Part shown: positions 18,229 to 27,589 of the stretch, one piece after another
Layout: each line of letters begins with the position of its first letter
How positions within the stretch are numbered: position 1 is the stretch's first letter
Assembly (NCBI GenBank): GCA_016200895.1
Contig: JACQDX010000063.1
Location: 1-64,000, forward strand
DNA length: 64,000 bases
Reading direction: 5' to 3'
Source: Burkholderiales bacterium
GTDB lineage: Bacteria > Pseudomonadota > Gammaproteobacteria > Burkholderiales > Burkholderiaceae_D
Translations under genes and position numbers: made by a program
The notes under the pieces: model-generated
Seen by the model: the letters and a program-made list of their open reading frames with translations, nothing else
Told to the model about the DNA's origin: nothing
Databases searched by the model: none

Positions 18229-19185
18229 ATGAAGCAGCAAATCTTGTTGACCGGTGCCAGCGGCTTTGTCGGCCAGGCTATTGCGCATGCCTGCCTGGCA
18301 GCTGATGCAAGCCTGATTTGCCCAAGCCGCCGCCCTTTGGGCTGGCAAGACGCCGACATGATCAATCCTCTTGTCAGCGATATGACGGCTGATACAGACT
18401 GGTCTGCCCATCTGCAAGGGGTGGACATCGTCATCCACAGCGCAGCGCGTGTGCATGTCATGCATGAGACAGCCAGCGACCCTTTGGCGCAATTCCGCGC
18501 CGTGAATGTAGATGCCAGCCTGCAACTGGCACGCCAGGCTGCGGCTGCAGGTGTGAAGCAATTTATTTACCTTAGCTCAGTCAAGGTGAATGGTGAAGCG
18601 ACCGTACCCGGCCATCCCTATACCGCCGACGACCTGCCCATGCCACAAGATGCCTACGGCATCTCCAAAATGGAAGCAGAACGGGCCTTGCTGCAACTGG
18701 CACAAACAACCGGCATGGCTGTCACCGTCATCCGCCCGCCGCTGGTTTACGGCCCCGGTGTCAAGGCCAATTTTTTGAGCATGCTGCGCATGGTGCGCCG
18801 TGGCCTGCCTTTGCCACTGGGCAGCATCCATAACCAGCGCAGCTTTGTGTATCTGGGCAATCTGGTCGATCTTATCCTGCATTGCCGTTTGCATGAAGCT
18901 GCCCGCAATCAGGTATTCCTGACATCTGATGGCAGGGATTTATCGACGACAGAATTATTGCGCCTGTGCGCGCAGGCTTTGCAAGTCAAATCCCGCGTAC
19001 TCCCTTTCCCGGCTGGCTTGCTGACACTTGCTGCCAGCATACTGGGCAAAAAAAATGTGGCTGACCGTTTGTGCCAGTCATTGCAAGTCGATATCAGCAA
19101 GACCAAAAAGCTGCTGACCTGGTCACCGCCTTATAGTGTAGAACAAGGCTTGCAGGCCACTGCTGCAGCCATACCTGTTAAATGA
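18229..19185 (+). CDS. WbpV-like NAD-dependent epimerase/4-ketoreductase
   Basis: The 318-residue extended short-chain dehydrogenase has the nucleotide motif TGASGFVG at residues 8-15, DIVIHSAARVHVM, the catalytic YLSSVKVNG and YGISKMEAE, and VIRPPLVYGPGVKANF. The closest pattern I know is WbpV, which reduces UDP-4-keto-6-deoxy-GlcNAc to UDP-D-QuiNAc. The WbpM-like dehydratase that would make the substrate is two genes downstream, and the phosphoglycosyl transferase that would use the product overlaps by 4 nt. It could instead be a C4 epimerase. Confidence 0.8.
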   Translation: MKQQILLTGASGFVGQAIAHACLAADASLICPSRRPLGWQDADMINPLVSDMTADTDWSAHLQGVDIVIHSAARVHVMHETASDPLAQFRAVNVDASLQLARQAAAAGVKQFIYLSSVKVNGEATVPGHPYTADDLPMPQDAYGISKMEAERALLQLAQTTGMAVTVIRPPLVYGPGVKANFLSMLRMVRRGLPLPLGSIHNQRSFVYLGNLVDLILHCRLHEAARNQVFLTSDGRDLSTTELLRLCAQALQVKSRVLPFPAGLLTLAASILGKKNVADRLCQSLQVDISKTKKLLTWSPPYSVEQGLQATAAAIPVK

Positions 19186-19754
19186 AGAATATGTTGAAGC
19201 GCCTTTTTGATCTCGTCCTAGCACTGACAGCCAGCCTGTTTTTGATCCTGCCATTGATCATCGTTGCCATCTGCGTCAAGCTGACTTCACGCGGCCCCAT
19301 GGTCTATTGGTCAGACCGGGTCGGGCGCAATAATGTCATCTTCAAGATGCCCAAGTTCCGCAGCATGCTGATTGATACACCCGCAGTTGCCACTCATCTG
19401 TTGAGCAATCCTGATCAATACCTGACGCCTATCGGTTCTTTCCTGCGCAAATCCAGTCTGGATGAATTGCCGCAATTGTGGAGCATACTGTGTGGTGACA
19501 TGAGTTTTGTCGGCCCACGCCCTGCCCTGTACAATCAAGATGACCTGATCGCCCTGCGCACTGAAAAGCAAGTGCATACTATCCAGCCTGGCTTGACAGG
19601 CTGGGCACAGATCAATGGCAGGGATGAATTACCTATTCCCGTCAAAGTAGACCTGGATGCGTATTACCTGCAGCATCAATCCTTCATGCTGGATATTCGT
19701 ATTTTGTTCTTGACCTTCTACAAGGTGGTGCGTCGTGATGGTGTTACACATTAA
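19182..19754 (+). CDS. Small phosphoglycosyl transferase (initiating sugar transferase)
   Basis: At 190 residues this is the minimal PglC-type monotopic enzyme. It has one re-entrant membrane helix (residues 8-32), DRVGRNNVIFKMPKFRSM, the catalytic pair in SSLDELPQLWSIL, and MSFVGPRPAL, PGLTGWAQINGRDELP. It would transfer a sugar-1-phosphate from a UDP-sugar to undecaprenyl phosphate and so start the O-unit. Its position between the WbpV-like reductase and the WbpM-like dehydratase suggests UDP-QuiNAc as donor (inference). Confidence 0.9.
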   Translation: MKNMLKRLFDLVLALTASLFLILPLIIVAICVKLTSRGPMVYWSDRVGRNNVIFKMPKFRSMLIDTPAVATHLLSNPDQYLTPIGSFLRKSSLDELPQLWSILCGDMSFVGPRPALYNQDDLIALRTEKQVHTIQPGLTGWAQINGRDELPIPVKVDLDAYYLQHQSFMLDIRILFLTFYKVVRRDGVTH

Positions 19755-19769
19755 TAAGGCTGCGCTATC

Positions 19770-21710
19770 ATGATGCAATCCCTGCTCAATCTGCCACGTC
19801 TGCAAAAACAGGTGATTGCCGCCCTGGCTGATGCCGTCTGCCTGCCGCTGATGTTTATCCTGGCGATCTGGTTGCGCTATGAAACCTTTCATGCTGGCCT
19901 GTTCAATCATTACTTCTGGCTCATCGTTTCTTCTTCCTTGATCGCCATACCGGTATTCATACGCATAGGTTTATATCGTGCCGTGATTCGTTTCATCGAT
20001 CAGAAAATCATCAGCGTCGTCGTCTTTGGCGTTACTCTGTCGGTGCTGTTCATGGCCTTTGTTGCGGTGATGCTGCATATCACGCCATTGTCGCGTGCCG
20101 TGTTTGGTTTTTTCTGGGCAGGCTCCATCCTGTATGTAGGCGCCAGCCGTTTCCTGGCCAGGGCCTGGCTGTTACAGGCCGACATGGCTGAAAACGCCAC
20201 CCGCATTGCCATCTATGGTGCGGGCAAGGCAGGCGCGCAACTCGCAACTGCGCTGCGTGCAGGTGGTGAATCTGTGTGCGCCGCCTTCATCGACGACAAC
20301 AAGTCCGTGCAAGGTTCGACCATAGGCGGCGTCAAGGTATTTGCACCAGAGCTATTGAAGGACCTGGCAGACCGCCACGACATACGCGAGATTCTGCTGG
20401 CCATGCCCAGCATCAGCAAGACAAGGCAAAAGCAGATACTTGATCAGCTTGAGCCGCTGAAGCTCAAGATCAAGGTCACGCCATCGATACAAAGCCTGGT
20501 CAATGGTGAATTGCGTGTGCAGGACATACGCGAAGTCGAGATAGAAGATTTGCTGGGTCGCGACCAGGTAGAACCAGATGCCCGTCTGCTGAGCATTTGC
20601 ATCACCGGCAAGCGCGTCATGGTGACTGGTGCAGGTGGCTCCATCGGTTCTGAGCTATGCCGCCAGATTTTGCGCCAGCGTCCCGCCAAACTGGTCTTGT
20701 TGGAAATGTCGGAATACGCCCTGTATGCCATAGAACAGGAATTGACCGGCCTGCGCCAGCATTTGAAGCTGGATGTAGAGATTTTGCCCTTCCTCGGCTC
20801 CATACTCGACAGCGCCAAGCTCGACCGCATCTTCACCACCTGCGAGGTCGAAACGCTCTACCACGCTGCGGCCTACAAACATGTCCCGCTGGTGGAGCAT
20901 AATCCGGCTGAAGGCATACGTAATAATGTATTTGGTACGCTCTCAGTGGCACAAGCCGCCATGGCTGCCAGGGTCAAGAATTTTGTGCTGATTTCTACCG
21001 ACAAGGCAGTACGCCCGACTAATGTCATGGGTGCCACCAAACGTCTGGCGGAACTGATACTGCAAGCCTGCTCACGCCGCCAGCAACATACGCGTTTTTG
21101 CATGGTGCGCTTTGGTAATGTGCTGGGATCATCCGGCTCTGTGGTACCGCTGTTCCGTAAACAAATCATGGCAGGCGGCCCCATCACCCTGACCCATCCC
21201 GAAATCACCCGTTATTTCATGACCATACCCGAAGCCGCGCAACTGGTCTTGCAGGCAGGTGCCATGGGTGAAGGTGGTGATGTGTTTGTGCTGGACATGG
21301 GCGAGCCTGTACGCATCATCGACCTGGCCCGCCGCATGGTGCATTTGAGTGGCCTGGAAGTGAAAAGCGAAACCACGCCAGATGGCACGATAGAAATCCA
21401 GCATGTAGGCCTGCGTCCTGGTGAAAAACTGTATGAAGAATTGCTGATCGGCGACAACGTTGAAGGTACCTCGCACCCGCTGATCATGCGCGCGCAAGAA
21501 AATGAGTTACCGTGGGATCAACTGAATGCCCTGTTACAGGAATTAAACACCGCCTGCACCGCCTTTGATTATGCGCAAATCCGCGCCCTGCTGCTGCAAA
21601 TAGTGGCAGAATATGAGCCACAATGCGGTATTGAAGACCTGATCTGGCAAGCCCAGCAAGTTGGCGATGACAAGCAAGCCAAAGAAGCCAGCATGGGCCT
21701 GCTCCACTGA
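19770..21710 (+). CDS. wbpM: WbpM-like UDP-GlcNAc 4,6-dehydratase
   Basis: The 646-residue membrane dehydratase of the WbpM/CapD/PglF group has four N-terminal membrane helices (about residues 20-130) and a first nucleotide-binding domain with IYGAGKAGAQL near residue 150. The catalytic domain starts VMVTGAGGSIGSELCRQI near residue 285. The catalytic tyrosine is replaced by methionine (NVMGATKR), as usual in this group. It would convert UDP-GlcNAc to UDP-4-keto-6-deoxy-GlcNAc. It is the last nucleotide-sugar gene before the phosphohexomutase. Confidence 0.92.
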   Translation: MMQSLLNLPRLQKQVIAALADAVCLPLMFILAIWLRYETFHAGLFNHYFWLIVSSSLIAIPVFIRIGLYRAVIRFIDQKIISVVVFGVTLSVLFMAFVAVMLHITPLSRAVFGFFWAGSILYVGASRFLARAWLLQADMAENATRIAIYGAGKAGAQLATALRAGGESVCAAFIDDNKSVQGSTIGGVKVFAPELLKDLADRHDIREILLAMPSISKTRQKQILDQLEPLKLKIKVTPSIQSLVNGELRVQDIREVEIEDLLGRDQVEPDARLLSICITGKRVMVTGAGGSIGSELCRQILRQRPAKLVLLEMSEYALYAIEQELTGLRQHLKLDVEILPFLGSILDSAKLDRIFTTCEVETLYHAAAYKHVPLVEHNPAEGIRNNVFGTLSVAQAAMAARVKNFVLISTDKAVRPTNVMGATKRLAELILQACSRRQQHTRFCMVRFGNVLGSSGSVVPLFRKQIMAGGPITLTHPEITRYFMTIPEAAQLVLQAGAMGEGGDVFVLDMGEPVRIIDLARRMVHLSGLEVKSETTPDGTIEIQHVGLRPGEKLYEELLIGDNVEGTSHPLIMRAQENELPWDQLNALLQELNTACTAFDYAQIRALLLQIVAEYEPQCGIEDLIWQAQQVGDDKQAKEASMGLLH

Positions 21711-21742
21711 ACCTTTAGAATTTTAGATAAAGAAAAATAATC

Positions 21743-23119
21743 ATGTCCCTACTATCCCCCAGCATATTCAAAGCCTACGACATACGTGGCATCATCGATA
21801 AAACCCTGGATGCAGAAGTTGCCCACCTGATCGGCCAAGCCTTCGGCAGCGCCGCCATCGCCAAAGGTGAAAAAACCGTGGTCATAGGCCGCGATGGCCG
21901 TTTATCCGGCCCCGACCTCATCACTGCACTGGCCAAGGGTTTGCAAGCTACCGGTGTTGATGTCATCGACCTCGGCGTGGTCGTCACCCCCATGGTGTAC
22001 TTTGGCACCAATGTGCTGGGTGCCACGTCCGGCATCATGGTCACTGGCAGCCACAATCCGCCTGACTATAATGGTTTCAAAATGGTGCTGGCTGGCGAAG
22101 CAATTTATGGCGATGCCATTCAGGCTTTGTACCAGACCATCTTGAACAAAGACTTCACACAAGGTAGCGGCAACTACCGCACGCATGATATCAAGGCGAC
22201 TTACCTTGAGCGCATCATCGGTGACGTCAAACTTGCCCGCCCTTTGAAAATTGCCGTCGATTGCGGCAATGGCGTGGCGGGTGCATTTGCTGGTGAACTG
22301 TATCGCGGCATGGGTTGTGAAGTCATAGAATTGTTTTGCGAAGTTGATGGCACCTTCCCTAACCACCACCCTGACCCTGCCCACCCGGAAAACCTGCAAG
22401 ACCTGATACGCTGCCTGCAAACCACTGATGCAGAGATAGGTCTGGCATTTGATGGTGATGGCGACCGTCTTGGTGTCGTTACCAAGGATGGCCAGATCAT
22501 TTACCCAGACCGTCAGCTCATGCTGTTTGCCGAAGACGTATTGACACGCAACCCCGGCGCGCAGATTTTGTATGACGTCAAATGCACCCGCCATATCGCT
22601 CCGTGGGTCAAAGCCCGTGGTGGTGTACCGCTGATGTGGAAAACCGGCCACTCCCTGGTCAAGGCCAAGCTGCGCGAAACTGGCTCGCCACTCGGTGGTG
22701 AAATGAGTGGTCACATCTTCTTCAAAGACCGCTGGTATGGTTTTGATGATGGCCTGTATGCTGGCGCACGCTTGCTGGAACTGCTCAGCCGCGTAGCCGA
22801 CATGACAGCCACACTGAACAACTTGCCGCAATCGCCATCCACACCAGAACTGCAATTGCAACTGGCTGAAGGCGAAAACTTCAAGATCATCGCTGCCATG
22901 CAAGCCAATGCCGATTTCCCTGGCTCGGACGAAATCATCACCATTGATGGCTTGCGCGTTGAATACCCGGACGGCTTCGGCCTGGCCCGTTCATCCAACA
23001 CCACTCCAGTGATTGTCATGCGCTTTGAAGCCGAAAACCCGGAAGCACTGGCACGCATACAGGGCGCGATGAAGCAGGCTGTGCTGGCTGTGAAGCCAGA
23101 TGCGAAATTGCCGTATTAA
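21743..23119 (+). CDS. algC: Phosphomannomutase/phosphoglucomutase (AlgC/ManB type)
   Basis: The 458-residue alpha-D-phosphohexomutase has the catalytic phosphoserine loop GIMVTGSHNPPDYNGFK, the metal loop FDGDGDRLG, the sugar-binding GEMSGHIFF and a phosphate-binding RSSNTTPVIVMRFE at the C-terminus. It interconverts hexose-6- and hexose-1-phosphates. Here it probably feeds glucose-1-phosphate to RmlA. It lies 32 nt after the dehydratase and closes the locus; a large inverted repeat follows. Confidence 0.93.
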   Translation: MSLLSPSIFKAYDIRGIIDKTLDAEVAHLIGQAFGSAAIAKGEKTVVIGRDGRLSGPDLITALAKGLQATGVDVIDLGVVVTPMVYFGTNVLGATSGIMVTGSHNPPDYNGFKMVLAGEAIYGDAIQALYQTILNKDFTQGSGNYRTHDIKATYLERIIGDVKLARPLKIAVDCGNGVAGAFAGELYRGMGCEVIELFCEVDGTFPNHHPDPAHPENLQDLIRCLQTTDAEIGLAFDGDGDRLGVVTKDGQIIYPDRQLMLFAEDVLTRNPGAQILYDVKCTRHIAPWVKARGGVPLMWKTGHSLVKAKLRETGSPLGGEMSGHIFFKDRWYGFDDGLYAGARLLELLSRVADMTATLNNLPQSPSTPELQLQLAEGENFKIIAAMQANADFPGSDEIITIDGLRVEYPDGFGLARSSNTTPVIVMRFEAENPEALARIQGAMKQAVLAVKPDAKLPY

Positions 23120-23136
23120 TTTTTAAGACCGAAAGA

Positions 23137-23267
23137 TCACCACAGAGACACGGAGACACAGAGGGGGCACAGAGGAAAATCTAAAAGTGTGAAGAATAAT
23201 TACTAAATACTTTCACCTTAAAAGGATTTCTCCTGTTTTTCTCTGTGTCTCTGTGCCTCTGTGGTGA
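23137..23267. repeat. CACAGAG inverted repeat, 27-bp arms
   Basis: The left arm 23137-23163 (TCACCACAGAGACACGGAGA...) and the right arm 23241-23267 are inverted copies matching at 25 of 27 positions, with a 77-bp spacer. It fills the gap between the O-antigen locus and waaC. It could fold into a long hairpin and may end transcription of the locus, though no T-run follows. It shares the CACAGAG motif with 13393-13490. Confidence 0.8.
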
Positions 23268-23297
23268 GCATCTTGGTCTTCACCCGCATTTACTATC

Positions 23298-24287
23298 GTG
23301 AAAATCCTGCTTGTTCGTGTCTCGTCGCTGGGCGATGTTTTGCATAATATGCCTATCGTGGATGACTTGCGCCGCCAGTTTCCACAAGCGCGCATAGACT
23401 GGGTGGTTGAAGAAGCCTATGTGCAACTGGTGCGCCTCAATCCCGGTGTAGACCAGGTATTTCCCTTCGCCCTGCGCCGCTGGCGAAAAAGCCTGGGGCA
23501 GGCGGTAACGCGGCAAGAGATCAAGAATTTCTTTCGCCAGTTACGGCAAGAACAATATGACCTGATACTTGATACTCAGGGCTTGCTGAAAACCGGCATC
23601 ATCATGGGCCTGGCCAAGACCGTCAAAGGCGGCAAGAAAGTCGGCCTGGCAAATGGCACTGAGGGCTCAGGCTATGAAGGCATCTCCAGAATTTTCCATG
23701 ATATCAGCGTCCCAGTAGACAAGCGCACCCACGCCGTCCTGCGCGGCCGCCTGGTCGCCGCTGCCGCTGGCGGCTATACCATCAACACACCTGCCAGCTT
23801 TGGCTTGCAGGCACCGGATATCCCCGCTGACCAGCGTGCATGGCTGCCAGCTACACCGTATGCGGTGTTCTTCCATGGCACCGCCGGTGCGGCCAAGAAA
23901 TGGCCGCGTGATCACTGGCAAGCGATTGCCAGCAGCTTGCAGGAATATGGTTTACCGATCTTGCTACCCTGGGGCAATCAGGCAGAAAAAGCCGAAGCTG
24001 AGGGCATGGCTGCCGTAATGCCGAATGCAACCGTCCTGCCAGCACTATCCATGCAGGCAGCAACCCTGCTGGCGCAAAAAGCGCACCTCGCCATTGGTGT
24101 CGATACTGGCTTGACACATATCGCTGCAGCTTACGAAACCCCAACTATAGAAATCTATTGCGCTTCACCCCGATGGAAGACTGAGGGTAACTGGTCAGAC
24201 AGGATAATTAATCTTGGGGACAATAGGGAGCCTGCAACAATTCAAGATGTTACGAAAGCAATTGACAAATTGATGCGAAATATATAA
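23298..24287 (+). CDS. waaC: Lipopolysaccharide heptosyltransferase I (WaaC)
   Basis: The 329-residue GT9 protein starts (GTG) MKILLVRVSSLGDVLHNMPIV, the classic heptosyltransferase N-terminus. YDLILDTQGLLKTG, FFHGTAGAAKKWP and the ADP-heptose site GVDTGLTHIAAAYETPTIEIY follow. It adds the first L-glycero-D-manno-heptose to the Kdo of lipid A-Kdo in the inner membrane. kdsA and waaA, which make and attach Kdo, lie within 8 kb. Confidence 0.93.
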   Translation: MKILLVRVSSLGDVLHNMPIVDDLRRQFPQARIDWVVEEAYVQLVRLNPGVDQVFPFALRRWRKSLGQAVTRQEIKNFFRQLRQEQYDLILDTQGLLKTGIIMGLAKTVKGGKKVGLANGTEGSGYEGISRIFHDISVPVDKRTHAVLRGRLVAAAAGGYTINTPASFGLQAPDIPADQRAWLPATPYAVFFHGTAGAAKKWPRDHWQAIASSLQEYGLPILLPWGNQAEKAEAEGMAAVMPNATVLPALSMQAATLLAQKAHLAIGVDTGLTHIAAAYETPTIEIYCASPRWKTEGNWSDRIINLGDNREPATIQDVTKAIDKLMRNI

Positions 24288-24375
24288 CACTCATAATCAT
24301 CCTCGTCATGATTTGCGAAGGTGATGCAATCATCACTCTCGATACACTAGACAGCAAGCTCCAAGTAAAGACACT

Positions 24376-24924
24376 ATGAAAACAATATCGATGTGTCTGC
24401 CCGTGCTGTCTATGGCTTTTCTAAGCAGCTTGTGTTTAGCCACCCACTCTGCCGAAGTGATCCAACTGGAAAGCAGGTTTAGTCAAGATGAAGTCGCCTG
24501 GTTTAATAGCAACGGAGAAAACACACTGTCTGGCAGTGCAGACTTGCGTTTAAAAAATGGCGATAGAAAACGGTGCGATGGCTTTACCGTGGAATTACTA
24601 CCAGCTGCAAAATATGCAGATGAAAGAATACAGAAAACCTATGGCAATATAAATGCGGGCCAGGTATTGCTAGCGGATAAACCTCCAAAATTCACGCCTG
24701 ACACCCAAGGCTACCACGAGACAGTCAGAAAAACAAAATGCGATAACAATGGGCAATTCCAATTTACCGGCTTGCCAGAAGGCGAATACTATGTCTTCGC
24801 ATTCATCATATGGCCTGCCACAGGCGGTGGTAAAGAAAGTCAGCATGAGGGCGGTGCTGTGATGAAGCGCATCCAGCTCTATGCAAAAAAAGAGATGTAC
24901 GTACTAATGAAGAATTTATATTGA
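24376..24924 (+). CDS. Secreted hypothetical protein, 182 aa
   Basis: Residues 1-26 form a signal peptide (hydrophobic core CLPVLSMAFLSSLCLA, cut after HSA). The mature part contains a short immunoglobulin-like or carboxypeptidase-regulatory pattern: GFTVELLPAAKY, then FQFTGLPEGEYYVFAFIIWP, the common turn of such beta-sandwich domains. It has two cysteines. The ribosome-binding site is weak and the codons are more AT-rich than in the flanking LPS genes, suggesting a less conserved insertion. The function is unknown. Confidence 0.65.
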   Translation: MKTISMCLPVLSMAFLSSLCLATHSAEVIQLESRFSQDEVAWFNSNGENTLSGSADLRLKNGDRKRCDGFTVELLPAAKYADERIQKTYGNINAGQVLLADKPPKFTPDTQGYHETVRKTKCDNNGQFQFTGLPEGEYYVFAFIIWPATGGGKESQHEGGAVMKRIQLYAKKEMYVLMKNLY

Positions 24925-25071
24925 GACGGCGATGGAAAGTAAACGAAGGCGCTCAAAATATGCATGCTGAATAGTCAATGACCATTCCATGTCCGTCTTA
25001 ATTATTGCCATACGATGCAGATTAAATTATTTTTCCGCGAATAGCAGGAACCCATTCCTCTGATTAAAAAA

Positions 25072-25437
25072 ATGAATGCCATCAATGTAATCGCCCCCTA
25101 CAAATACCTCGACATGTGGGTATTTGATGATGAACGCGTCGGTCTGCTGCAAGAGCCTTTCGTCTGCGGTGCTGACACGATGATAGATCAGGTAGTTGCC
25201 ACGATTCCTGATCCTGAATCGGGTTTCATCATGTTGTTCTCTGCAAACGCTTTCCCCGGTCACCAGATAAAGCTCTCGTGGCGCAGGGAAGACTGCGACG
25301 GCAACTGGTATTTTTCAGAAGAACTGGATATGGAAGGATGGTTGTGCCCAGCCTTGCTTAAATATTTTGATCAGGCTCCGAAAGAAATTTACGTGCAGGT
25401 CAGAGCAAAAAACAATCCGCTTGTAAAGCCTGTTTAA
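25072..25437 (+). CDS. DUF6717-like hypothetical protein
   Basis: The 121-residue soluble protein starts MNAINVIAPYKYLDMWVFDD and carries VGLLQEPFVCGADTMID, FIMLFSANAFPGHQIKLSWRRED and GWLCPALLKYF. This fits the family I remember as DUF6717, whose function is unknown; the family name is from memory and moderately certain. The match starts at the first methionine, supporting ATG 25072. It converges on the next gene with a 6-nt gap. Confidence 0.7.
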   Translation: MNAINVIAPYKYLDMWVFDDERVGLLQEPFVCGADTMIDQVVATIPDPESGFIMLFSANAFPGHQIKLSWRREDCDGNWYFSEELDMEGWLCPALLKYFDQAPKEIYVQVRAKNNPLVKPV

Positions 25438-25443
25438 GTAGAT

Positions 25444-25884
25444 TCAAACAGGCAAACCTAGCCTTGCGAATGTGCCCTGATGCCTCAAAAGAATTGGCCG
25501 AATAAATGGAGTAATCGACCATGCATCACTCATATCGTTGGTATCCGTACTTGACCAATACCAGGCAAGATGAATATGTATATGAATGTCTCGTTCAAGC
25601 AAGTCCAGACACTGCTTCAAGTTCTCGCTGCACATAAATTTCTCATCTTCATCTATGGCGTCACAAGATGACTGTAAGAGCGTGGCCATGAGTGTGAATT
25701 TTTCGTCTTCGCTTAACTCGCCGTTATCATAGGCGGCAAGAAATTCAGCTATCCTGTCTGCATCAGCAACTTCATATTCCCAATCCTGCATATTTTTTGT
25801 ATTGGGCAGATTGAAGCGTAATGCCAGCGCATCAATGGCGGCTCTGGTGGGGAAGCGGTAAAGATGATCGAGGTCTGCAAACAT
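25444..25884 (-). CDS. Hypothetical protein, 146 aa
   Basis: I do not recognise a family. The protein is acidic and mostly helical (MFADLDHLYRFPTRAAIDALA, ADADRIAEFLAAYDNGELSEDEKF, then a His-rich IHIHIHLAWYW). It has no signal or membrane segment. The compact acidic character would suit an immunity or regulatory protein, but no toxin partner is adjacent. The gene runs opposite to the DUF6717-like gene. Confidence 0.55.
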   Translation of the reverse strand: MFADLDHLYRFPTRAAIDALALRFNLPNTKNMQDWEYEVADADRIAEFLAAYDNGELSEDEKFTLMATLLQSSCDAIDEDEKFMCSENLKQCLDLLERDIHIHIHLAWYWSSTDTNDMSDAWSITPFIRPILLRHQGTFARLGLPV

Positions 25885-25933
25885 AAATCTTTAAGCATCT
25901 TTACCGAAAAGCATTTACTGATGACGCCCGCAC

Positions 25934-26632
25934 TTACTTTGATCGCAGGGGTAAGAGTCGCAGTGAAATGACTGAAGCCAGATTTCCTACTGCATCGAAT
26001 GCGGGCTTGAACTTGCAAGAGCTGACGAGCTTGACACTTTCCTGATTCAATTTTGGATCAAGCGACCATTCAAGACTGGTTTTCTCAATACCTCCATCCT
26101 TATTCAACCAGACACCAACGACAATACCACGCCCTGGTTCATTATCTTTTGCCAGGCTGACGAACTCGGACTTGTTACATGTTGCAGTCAACACCTCAGC
26201 CGGCTTGTATGAACTACCTTCAGCCTCGAGTCGCCAGAAATATGCTGCTCTGCCGAAAGTCTTTTCTGCTTTGGGGCTATCAAAAATTTGGCATCCCATT
26301 ATTGCAGTTATAATAGCGTTATCCAAGATACGCCAGCCACTACTGCGTGCCACTTCTGCGATTATCACTTTCCCATCCGCATCTGCGATTAAATCCATCT
26401 CTGTCTTTCCCACCAATTCATCACGTAATGCAGGTCGTGGGTATTCTGGCTTCTTGCAACGATCAAATGAGACGATTCCCAGAGGGAGCGCAACCGGTTT
26501 TATGTTTGGGCCAATTGAGCTGCTTAAATCACTTTTGGAAGCACTTTGCGCCACTGCATCGGATATTCCCCAACTCAAACTTAGCAGAGTAAATAAAAGA
26601 ACAGGAAAAATGAAAATTTTATTTTTAAGCAT
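25934..26632 (-). CDS. TonB-C-terminal-domain exported protein
   Basis: The 232-residue protein has a signal peptide or anchor (residues 5-28). CKKPEYPRPALRDELVGKTEMDLIADADGKV is the classic start of a TonB C-terminal domain, and a second, weaker copy begins near GRGIVVGVWLNKDGGIE. It lacks the Pro-rich spacer and firm membrane anchor of a true TonB, so it is probably a soluble periplasmic TonB-fold protein. No ExbB/ExbD is nearby. Confidence 0.7.
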   Translation of the reverse strand: MLKNKIFIFPVLLFTLLSLSWGISDAVAQSASKSDLSSSIGPNIKPVALPLGIVSFDRCKKPEYPRPALRDELVGKTEMDLIADADGKVIIAEVARSSGWRILDNAIITAIMGCQIFDSPKAEKTFGRAAYFWRLEAEGSSYKPAEVLTATCNKSEFVSLAKDNEPGRGIVVGVWLNKDGGIEKTSLEWSLDPKLNQESVKLVSSCKFKPAFDAVGNLASVISLRLLPLRSK

Positions 26633-26687
26633 TTTTATATAAGAGCGAATGCGGAGCGAGAAAACATTTCAGAACAGGAAGTTGATA

Positions 26688-27545
<858 letters not shown>

Positions 27546-27589
27546 TCAGTAAAAATAGATTGTTAGCTGTATGTACAGGCGATATATTT

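Noticed and set aside
21902-22903. 333-codon minus-strand frame opposite the phosphohexomutase
   Set aside because: Shadow of a certain gene; no start signal or family motif.
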